This document shows, piece after piece, positions 1 to 5,599 of a DNA stretch of 10,018 nt. The notes beneath the pieces are model-generated. The model saw only the letters and a program-made list of their open reading frames with translations. It did not search any database and had not been told where the DNA came from. The DNA comes from Lachnospiraceae bacterium (GTDB lineage Bacteria > Bacillota_A > Clostridia > Lachnospirales > Lachnospiraceae). How positions within the stretch are numbered: position 1 is the first letter of the stretch; every line of letters starts with the position of its first letter. The stretch covers positions 1 through 10,018 of the forward strand of contig QXWX01000160.1 in assembly GCA_009911175.1 (NCBI GenBank). The letters are read 5' to 3'. Position numbers and translations under genes: made by a program.

Positions 1-5
1 AAACT

Positions 6-34
6 TTGAAAAATTGGCTGACAATGAATATATA
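6..34 (+). promoter_or_regulatory. Sigma-A promoter of the PD-(D/E)XK nuclease gene
   Basis: A -35 element TTGAAA (6-11) and a -10 element TATATA (29-34) are separated by exactly 17 bases, a near-consensus vegetative promoter. Transcription would begin near 41, giving a leader of about 80 bases before the ATG at 121. The ribosome binding site GGGAGGT lies at 104-110, 10 bases before that ATG. No operator-like dyad is obvious around it. Confidence 0.65.
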
Positions 35-120
35 CGCAATTAGACAAAACTAACTCAAAATCACCTTTTAAAGCTGCACAAATAGCCATGTGCTTGTAAA
101 ATTGGGAGGTATATGGTAGT

Positions 121-975
121 ATGGAGATACGAAAACAGAGGGGAAAGCAGGTGGGAAGATTGACAGTGACGGAACAGATAGACCGGAAACATCAGGAAGA
201 TTTACAGAGGCTAAGAGGCTTTCGCTTGCTTGATGATGATTTCCTCACAAAGTGTTTTGAGGGAGATACGGCAAGCATAGAACTGGTATTGCAGATTGTA
301 CTGGAAAAACCGGATTTAAAGGTGTTGGACGTCCGTACTCAGGTATTTGTGGAGAACCTGCTGAACCGTTCGGTGAGGCTGGATATCTTGGCTACGGACA
401 GCACAGCGGCAAAACTGAATGTGGAAGTACAGCGCTCCGACAAAGGAGCCGGGAGAAAAAGAGCCAGGTACAACAGCAGCATGATGGACGCAAACCTTTT
501 GAAGAAAGGCGAGGACTTCGACAAGCTGCCGGAAACGTGGGTAATCTTTATCACAGAGAATGACGTAATGGGAAAAGGGCTGCCGCTCTATCCGATTGAG
601 CGGTGCTTTTTAGAAACCGGGGAAAGATTTGAGGACGGTTCGCACATATTGTATGTAAATGGCGCTTACCGTGGAGATACGCCAATCGGGAAGTTAATGC
701 ATGACTTCTCCTGCACAGACGCAGCGGATATGTACTATGGGACACTGGCGGACAGGGTGAGATTTTTCAAAGAGAGCAAGGAGGGAATTGAAATTATGTG
801 TAAGGCCATGGAAGATATGAGAAACGAATCCTTACAGGAAGGCATCCGTGAAGGCATGAAAGCTACGGCACGCCGTATGCTGGCAGCCGGCAAATATGCG
901 TTGGAGGAAATCGTTAATATTTCAGGACTTTCTCTTGAAGAAGTAAAACAACTGAAAGCTGATAGAAGTGCATAG
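121..975 (+). CDS. Rpn/PDDEXK_2 family PD-(D/E)XK nuclease (putative transposase-type)
   Basis: A 284-residue protein resembling the Rpn/PDDEXK_2 family, often labelled 'recombination-promoting nuclease/putative transposase'. The nuclease core is visible as RLDILA (Asp88) followed by NVEVQ (Glu102, Gln104), matching the family's D...ExQ catalytic pattern. Before it is the entry FRLLDDDFLTKCFEGD (34-49), and after it the RARYNSSMMDANLL helix (114-127). The C-terminus carries a charged segment EGIREGMKATARRMLAAGK (240-258) and the short ISGLSLEEVKQLK motif, which often ends these proteins. The start at 121 is supported by GGGAGGT 10 bases upstream. The gene is monocistronic, with its own promoter and terminator. 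Such genes occur in many copies in Lachnospiraceae genomes. Relatives from E. coli have DNA cleavage activity that promotes RecA-independent recombination; the target and role here are unknown. The open frame is intact. Confidence 0.85.
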   Translation: MEIRKQRGKQVGRLTVTEQIDRKHQEDLQRLRGFRLLDDDFLTKCFEGDTASIELVLQIVLEKPDLKVLDVRTQVFVENLLNRSVRLDILATDSTAAKLNVEVQRSDKGAGRKRARYNSSMMDANLLKKGEDFDKLPETWVIFITENDVMGKGLPLYPIERCFLETGERFEDGSHILYVNGAYRGDTPIGKLMHDFSCTDAADMYYGTLADRVRFFKESKEGIEIMCKAMEDMRNESLQEGIREGMKATARRMLAAGKYALEEIVNISGLSLEEVKQLKADRSA

Positions 976-986
976 ACAAAATTGTA

Positions 987-1027
987 GGCTGGGAATCTAA
1001 AGACAGGTTCCCAGTCTATAATTTTTA
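987..1027 (+). terminator. Rho-independent terminator after the nuclease gene
   Basis: The arms 987-995 (GGCTGGGAA) and 1008-1016 (TTCCCAGTC) form a 9-bp stem with one G-U pair and a 12-base loop. The AT-rich tail TATAATTTTTA follows. It begins 11 bases after the nuclease stop codon. Confidence 0.7.
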
Positions 1028-1050
1028 CGATTATACAAGACACTATTTAT

Positions 1051-1252
1051 AAAATGTGTTGAACGACGAATTGTAATCGGAACTAACAGCGAATTATTTT
1101 AACATGTTCTGGATATTTTTTTGTACCATTACTCTGTCCCGTATCTTTCCAAGATCATCAAAAAAAGCACCGGGAAAAACTTTAAGCAGCTTGTCAACGA
1201 GGCCAAAATGCGCAAAGCCATTTATTATCTGGAAAATGTGTGAACGTCGAAT
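1051..1252. repeat. Pair of imperfect ~20-bp direct repeats flanking an AraC fragment
   Basis: Copy 1 at 1051-1071 and copy 2 at 1233-1252 share the pattern AAAATGTG(T)TGAACGNCGAAT, differing by one inserted T and one A/T substitution in the core. They lie about 180 bases apart and bracket the AraC-like fragment. Copy 2 overlaps the point where that fragment stops resembling an AraC protein, so the repeat may mark a recombination or insertion boundary. No known element was recognised. Confidence 0.5.
1103..1243 (+). pseudogene. Remnant of an AraC-family regulator (helix-turn-helix fragment)
   Basis: This frame has no start codon, being preceded by TAA at 1100-1102. It reads VLDIFLYHYSVPYLSKIIKK, then STGKNFKQLVNEAKMRKA and IYYLENV, then TGA at 1241-1243. 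The stretch fits the first helix-turn-helix and linker helix of AraC/XylS proteins: 'SVPYLSKIIKKSTGKNF' is the recognition helix region, followed by the conserved 'R/KA..LL'-type helix. The sensory N-terminal domain and the second helix-turn-helix are both missing. It is therefore a gene fragment of about 46 codons, not a working regulator. It has a different sequence from the AraC domain of the intact regulator at 5600-8041, so it is not a recent local duplicate. It lies on the opposite strand to the GH43 gene and its 3' end points toward that gene's 3' end. Confidence 0.7.
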
Positions 1253-1337
1253 ACAAAAGTACTTTCAATGGGACAGATACGTTACGATTCGCGGCCGCAC
1301 AGATGAAGAGCTCTTGACGGCCGCTTCCAATCTGGTC
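1244..1337. other. Non-coding remnant with a GC-rich dyad between the AraC fragment and GH43
   Basis: No complete gene is seen. A GCGGCCG arm at 1291-1297 pairs with CGGCCGC at 1318-1324, and the spacer holds the palindrome AAGAGCTCTT (1307-1316). On the minus strand this hairpin follows the GH43 stop by 14 bases and may cap the operon transcript, but no U-tract follows. On the plus strand an open frame reads DRYVTIRGRTDEELLTAAS and then NLVLFHLK, running into the GH43 tail. Its composition looks protein-like, so it may be a second gene scrap, but I do not recognise the family. Confidence 0.35.
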
Positions 1338-2969
1338 CTATTTCATCTCAAACCATCCGAACTCTGCCTGATTTTCGCAGTCTTCTCCATTGCCGGACGC
1401 AAACATCCCGATCATGGTTCCTGTCATGCAGCCCACCTTTTCCGGATTGATTCGTGTTCCGTCCGCGACACAGAGTTCTTTTAGCGCCTCTTTTGTTTCC
1501 CCGTAACGGACCGCAAATCTCTCGCCTTCGATCCCCAACTGCAGCACGATCTCTTCCGTCTCCCAGGGCACCTCCGCAATCACCTCCCGATGGGTCTCGC
1601 TGGTAAAGCCGGGGAAGTACGGCGGCACATTGTAATCTGCTGTATACAGCAGCAGGCGGAGCACCTGCCTGCCCTGGCTGACCGCCCGTTCCAGATGGTA
1701 CTGGTGGTTCATGGCCTGAACAACCGCAAGTCCGGCGCTCTCCAATCCTTGCGGCAGGAATTTCATACCACAGGTGACCGTCGTATTGATGCCGCACTGC
1801 CTGCATGCCAGAAATGCGGTATCATATTCTTCCGATTTTTCCGCCTCAAGGGACATGGGGCGCAGGTCTTCTATGAGGGACTGGCGGATGCATTTCAGGT
1901 GCAGCGCAGAATCCTTGATCCTGTAAAAATCATGGTAAGGCCTTCCCCAGAATGACCAGCAGAGGTCCAGCTCTTCCTTGTCAAAATCCTCATAAACCAC
2001 GCCGAATCCTCCCGAATGGGCATCCTCTTCCCAGGGCAGGCACTCCAGCGCATCGTATTCCCACTCCACCTTTCCGGTTTCCGGGCTGAACAGGGGCCAG
2101 CCGCGCTCCCATACCACCGGGCAGATGAAGGTCTCCCTTCCCAGGTTCTTGCATTTTCCCTCAATCAGCCGGGAGGCCAGCATCACCGCGTACCAGCTTC
2201 CGTCGGGCAGCTCCACCAGATCCGCATGTCCCACATTGATAATGGGACTTTTGAAACCAAAGTGGCGGTGGGTCATCACCGGGTTGGCCGGATTGCCTTC
2301 ATAAAAGCCAAAAAGCTCTTTGCTTCTTGCCGCCATGACCGCATGATAATGCTCGGTTCCTCCTTCCGCGATGATCAGATAATAATATTCCCCGATATGG
2401 TACAAATGGGGCGACTCCGGGGAGCTTCCCACCCGGAGGGCGCTGTTGAAGATGGTCACCGGCTCTCCCAGCATATGGAAATGCTCCACATCATATTTTG
2501 CCAGCCAGATCCCCCGCTCTTTCACGCCGGTTCCGTTGTCCCACACGTCACCAGTTCCCATGATATAGGCCTGCCCGTCATCGTCAAAAAAGAGAGAAGC
2601 ATCGATTCCCGGAACATCGTCCAGCCAGTGGGGCTCTGACCAGGGGCCTGCGGGATCTTCCGCTGTTACAATATAATTGCCTTTATCGCTGAAATTGGCA
2701 TTGATAATATAAAACAGTCCGTCATGATAGCGGAGCGTAGGAGCCATGACGCCGCCCACACCGCTGTCCCGCTCCATATGGAATCCATTTTCCGGGGTCA
2801 TGGCATAGCAGATCTGCTCCCAGTGGGCCAGATCCCGGCTGTGAAAAATCGGCACGCCGGGGCAGAGTTCAAAGCTGGAGCACGCCAGATAATAGTCACC
2901 ACCCACCCTGCAGATGGACGGGTCCGGGTAAAAGCCCGGGATGATTGGATTGATCAATTTTTTCTTCAT
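1338..2969 (-). CDS. GH43 family beta-xylosidase / alpha-L-arabinofuranosidase
   Basis: A 543-residue inverting glycosidase of family GH43, expected to trim xylose or arabinose from xylo-oligosaccharides. The start is at 2969, because a perfect AGGAGG (2978-2983) sits 8 bases upstream; the frame remains open 24 codons further without a comparable site. The N-terminal five-bladed propeller (about 1-310) opens with NPIIPGFYPDPS, where Asp16 is the general base. Asp123 in GIDASLFFDDDG is the pKa modulator and Glu185 in SPESPHLY the general acid, with the usual Gly after that Glu replaced by Ser. His248 lies in NVGHADLV. Residues about 325-543 form the beta-sandwich typical of two-domain GH43 xylosidases, ending GTMIGMFASGNG...FGWFEMK. 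No signal peptide is present, so it is cytoplasmic. It is the second gene after GH3, with a 78-base gap, in an apparent operon. Substrate (xylose, arabinose or both) cannot be settled from motifs. Confidence 0.9.
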   Translation of the reverse strand: MKKKLINPIIPGFYPDPSICRVGGDYYLACSSFELCPGVPIFHSRDLAHWEQICYAMTPENGFHMERDSGVGGVMAPTLRYHDGLFYIINANFSDKGNYIVTAEDPAGPWSEPHWLDDVPGIDASLFFDDDGQAYIMGTGDVWDNGTGVKERGIWLAKYDVEHFHMLGEPVTIFNSALRVGSSPESPHLYHIGEYYYLIIAEGGTEHYHAVMAARSKELFGFYEGNPANPVMTHRHFGFKSPIINVGHADLVELPDGSWYAVMLASRLIEGKCKNLGRETFICPVVWERGWPLFSPETGKVEWEYDALECLPWEEDAHSGGFGVVYEDFDKEELDLCWSFWGRPYHDFYRIKDSALHLKCIRQSLIEDLRPMSLEAEKSEEYDTAFLACRQCGINTTVTCGMKFLPQGLESAGLAVVQAMNHQYHLERAVSQGRQVLRLLLYTADYNVPPYFPGFTSETHREVIAEVPWETEEIVLQLGIEGERFAVRYGETKEALKELCVADGTRINPEKVGCMTGTMIGMFASGNGEDCENQAEFGWFEMK

Positions 2970-2997
2970 CGTTAATTCCTCCTGATATAAAAAGTAC

Positions 2998-3027
2998 AGT
3001 CCGTCCAAAGAGGTTCCAGGACAGACC
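2998..3027 (-). other. Intercistronic hairpin between GH3 and GH43
   Basis: On the minus strand GGTCTGTCC (3027-3019) pairs with GGACGGACT (3006-2998), a 9-bp stem with two G-U pairs and a 12-base loop. GTACTTTTTATA follows, just before the GH43 ribosome binding site. It could be a leaky terminator that lowers GH43 relative to GH3, or an mRNA processing or stability element. The evidence is only the fold and the short U-run. Confidence 0.4.
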
Positions 3028-3047
3028 TGAAAAATTTTCATTCTGTC

Positions 3048-5261
3048 TCAAAAAGCCACCCTTACTTCCTCACAAAGACAGTCCCGGGAATTTCCGCCCG
3101 CATAGATCCGGAATAGTCCGTCCTCCAGCACATATTCGCCCTGGTTGTTGTAGAATCCCATATCCTGCTTCTTCAATTCCAGTTCCACCGTCCGCGTTTC
3201 TCCCGCTTCCAATTCCACTCGCCGGAATCCTCTCAATTCCTTCACCGGGCGTACCAGGCTGGCGGTCACATCCTGCATATACAGCTGGACAACCTCCGTG
3301 CCCTTCCTGTCCCCCGTATTTTTCACACGGACAGAGACGAGGAGCTTTTCCTCCTCTTCCTCCACGTTCAGGTCCGAATATGCAAATGTCGTATAGCTCA
3401 GCCCATAGCCGAAGGGGAACAGAGCGTCAAAAGGCGCGTCCAGATAGCGGGAGGTAAACTTGCTCTTGCTGCCCGGCCTTCCGGTATTGGGATGGTTGTA
3501 GTAAATGGGGCACTGGCCGTTTACGGAGGGGAAAGAGGATGCCAGCTTCCCGCTGGGGTTCTCCTCGCCGGTGAGCACCGCTGCCACAGCGTTTCCCATC
3601 TGTACGCCCAGATGCCATGCCTCCACCAGCACCGGAAGATGCTCCGCCTCCCAGCCCAGAGCCAGCGGCCGGCCATTCATCAGCACCGTAACAAGCTGCT
3701 TTCCTGCCGCCGCAGTCTGTTCCAGCAGGAGGGAGAGCATTTTTTTCTGCTTTCCGGGAAGCTCTACATTCGCCTTGGAGGAAGCCTCCCCGGACATGTT
3801 CACCAGCTCGCCCGCGACTGCGACCACTACGTCTCCCTCCTCACAGGCTTTTTTGATCTCGTCCGGATCCACTTCATCCTCCGGCCCGCCGCAGGGATAA
3901 TATGTCACATCCGCGCCGCAGTTTTTCAGTCCGTCCAGGATGGACACACAGTCCTCGTTCTTCCAGCTCATGGCCCAGGCGCCGATCACTTCCTCTTCCT
4001 TTGCGGCCAGCGTACCCACCAGGCTGATCTTCTGCTTTTTCGAGAGCGGAAGCACATTTCCCTCATTTTTCAAAAGGACGATGGACTTCTTCGCCGCTTC
4101 CAGGGCCGTCTCCGCATGCTCCGCCGGGATCCTGCCCGCATATCTGGCAATGGCTTCCTCCGATACGTAGGGATTCTCAAACAGGCCCAGCCACATTTTC
4201 ACGGAAAGAATCCTGCGCGCCGCGTCATCCAGTACCTCCATGGAAACCGCGCCGCTTTCAACTGCTTCTTTCAGATGATCTTTGTAAATGTGGGTACCCA
4301 TGTCCATGTCCAGCCCCGCATTGGCCGACTGGATCCCCGCGTTCCTGTCGTCCTCTGCGATCCCGTGGGTCACACATTCCTTGATCCCGTTGGCGTCGCT
4401 GACTACAAAGCCGTCCATACCGTATGCTCCCTTTAAGAGTTCCCGAAGGGTATAGGGATTCACTGTACAGGGCACGCCGTTCAGGTCGTTGAAGGACGCC
4501 ATGGCGCTTGCCGCTCCCTCCTCCACCGCCGCTTTAAAGGGAGGAAGATACACATTGTGCAATTGAGAAATGGACATGCTGGTGGTGTTATAATCCCTCC
4601 CGGATTCGCAGGCGCTGTACGCCACATAGTGCTTTAAGCAGGCCGCCACGTAGTTTTCCGGAGAAGTCCGGTCATTCTGCAGGCCTCGGATCTTTGCCTT
4701 CGCGAAGCTGGATGCCAGGAACGGATCCTCCCCCGGGCCTTCCGAAACCCGTCCCCAGCGGCAGTCCCTTGCCACGTCGATCATGGGGGCGAAATTCCAC
4801 CCGATCCCGTGGGCCCTGGATTCCCTGGCCGCGATCCGGGCAGTCCGCTCAAACAAGTCCTCGTCAAATGCCCCTGCCTCCGCGATGGCGATGGGATACA
4901 CGGTACGAAGCCCGTGGATCACGTCGAAACCCATGATCAGCGGGATTCCCAGGCGGCTCTCCTCCACCGCGATTTTCTGCAGCTCGTTGGCCTTCACCGG
5001 GTCATCCCCCATCATAGCGCCCACCAGTCCGGCACGGATGTCCTCCTCGTGGAAATCCCGGGTCGCCGTGGACATGATCTTCTGGAATTCCTCCTGGGAA
5101 ATCCTTCCGTCTGTCATCATTTCGATCAGTTCCTCAAAGGGCACATCGAAGCCGCCCACAATGGACGGGGATTCCAGGTTCATCTGCCCGATCTTCTCCT
5201 CCAGTGTCATCCGGGATAATAACTCCTCTACCCGGTTTTTCTGCTGCTCTGTTAATTTCAT
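3048..5261 (-). CDS. GH3 family beta-glycosidase (beta-glucosidase/beta-xylosidase, BglX-like)
   Basis: A 737-residue retaining exo-glycosidase of family GH3. The order is: TIM-barrel domain (about 10-360), six-stranded sandwich domain (about 390-600) and C-terminal fibronectin-III-like domain (about 650-735, with PVKELRGFRRVELEAGE). The signature GIPLIMGFDVIHG (105-117), Lys210-His211 in LKHYVAYSACESGRDY, and the nucleophile Asp289 in GFVVSDANGIKE are all present. Glu492 in MSGEASSKANVELPG is the likely acid/base. SIVLLKNEGNVLPL (393-406) is the usual entry to the second domain. There is no signal peptide, so hydrolysis is intracellular. The ATG at 5261 has GAGGAG 10 bases and AGGTGAG about 4 bases upstream. 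It is the first gene of the GH3-GH43 pair and lies downstream of the AraC-GH39 regulator, but behind a terminator, so it needs its own promoter. Whether it prefers beta-glucosides or beta-xylosides cannot be read from these motifs; the GH43 partner favours xylosides. Confidence 0.93.
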   Translation of the reverse strand: MKLTEQQKNRVEELLSRMTLEEKIGQMNLESPSIVGGFDVPFEELIEMMTDGRISQEEFQKIMSTATRDFHEEDIRAGLVGAMMGDDPVKANELQKIAVEESRLGIPLIMGFDVIHGLRTVYPIAIAEAGAFDEDLFERTARIAARESRAHGIGWNFAPMIDVARDCRWGRVSEGPGEDPFLASSFAKAKIRGLQNDRTSPENYVAACLKHYVAYSACESGRDYNTTSMSISQLHNVYLPPFKAAVEEGAASAMASFNDLNGVPCTVNPYTLRELLKGAYGMDGFVVSDANGIKECVTHGIAEDDRNAGIQSANAGLDMDMGTHIYKDHLKEAVESGAVSMEVLDDAARRILSVKMWLGLFENPYVSEEAIARYAGRIPAEHAETALEAAKKSIVLLKNEGNVLPLSKKQKISLVGTLAAKEEEVIGAWAMSWKNEDCVSILDGLKNCGADVTYYPCGGPEDEVDPDEIKKACEEGDVVVAVAGELVNMSGEASSKANVELPGKQKKMLSLLLEQTAAAGKQLVTVLMNGRPLALGWEAEHLPVLVEAWHLGVQMGNAVAAVLTGEENPSGKLASSFPSVNGQCPIYYNHPNTGRPGSKSKFTSRYLDAPFDALFPFGYGLSYTTFAYSDLNVEEEEEKLLVSVRVKNTGDRKGTEVVQLYMQDVTASLVRPVKELRGFRRVELEAGETRTVELELKKQDMGFYNNQGEYVLEDGLFRIYAGGNSRDCLCEEVRVAF

Positions 5262-5292
5262 CTCTCACCTGCTCCTCTCTTTTGAATCCCTG

Positions 5293-5343
5293 TTCCCGCT
5301 CAGAACAGCAGGCGGATCTGCGGCCTGCTGTTCTGAGCGGGAA
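5293..5343. repeat. Perfect 21-bp inverted repeat upstream of GH3
   Basis: Arms 5293-5313 and 5323-5343 are exact reverse complements over 21 bases around a 9-base loop (5314-5322), beginning TTCCCGCTCAGAAC. The structure lies 31 bases before the GH3 start codon, on the leader side of the likely promoter. No T-run follows on the minus strand, so it is not a typical terminator for the regulator gene. On the plus strand a loose T-rich stretch follows. It may be a 5' mRNA stabilising or attenuating hairpin, or a protein-binding palindrome. Confidence 0.75.
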
Positions 5344-5407
5344 TGCATAATTTTATTTTAAGGAATTCAAAGGAATAAAACCTGTCTATTTTTAATGATT
5401 TATAGTT
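5344..5407 (-). promoter_or_regulatory. AT-rich stretch that probably holds the GH3-GH43 promoter
   Basis: The regulator transcript ends at the terminator at 5408-5458, so the glycosidase operon should start within this strongly AT-rich interval. On the minus strand TTGAAT is followed by TAAAATAAAATTATG, and TAGACA lies further upstream. No pair of hexamers has clean spacing, so I cannot name the -35 and -10. An activator-dependent promoter with a poor -35 would be expected if the AraC-type protein drives it. Confidence 0.35.
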
Positions 5408-5458
5408 AAAAAAATAACCTTTGCCGCTGTATTTCCCTTTTTCAACGAGCAAAGGTTA
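5408..5458 (-). terminator. Strong intrinsic terminator of the AraC-GH39 gene
   Basis: On the minus strand TAACCTTTGC (5458-5449) pairs with GCAAAGGTTA (5424-5415). After a bulged T, CGTTG pairs with CAGCG (one G-U), giving 15 pairs around a 13-base loop. Seven T residues follow directly (5414-5408). It lies about 140 bases beyond the regulator's stop codon and separates it transcriptionally from GH3. Confidence 0.85.
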
Positions 5459-5490
5459 AAAAATGATATCTGATTATTGTCCTGGCCGGA

Positions 5491-5514
5491 TGCCTTGCAG
5501 CAGGGCGCAAGGCA
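5491..5514. repeat. Small perfect hairpin in the 3' region of the AraC-GH39 gene
   Basis: TGCCTTGC (5491-5498) and GCAAGGCA (5507-5514) form an 8-bp perfect stem with an 8-base loop and no T-tract. It sits in the 141-base untranslated stretch between the regulator's stop and its terminator. It may protect the mRNA 3' end. No coding sequence is seen in 5459-5599. Confidence 0.45.
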
Positions 5515-5599
5515 CCGTGAACAGTAACGGATTAAGGGCAGTTTTGATCATACCGCTGCTAAGGAACTCTCCGGTCACGATCCCGGACCTCCCGGGAAC

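Noticed and set aside
3492..4436. A 314-codon open frame on the plus strand within the GH3 gene
   Set aside because: It is antisense to clear GH3 catalytic motifs, and its composition is unlike a folded protein.
5293..5343. The 21-bp palindrome as the terminator of the regulator gene
   Set aside because: No T-tract follows it on the minus strand, and a textbook terminator with seven T residues lies upstream at 5408-5458.
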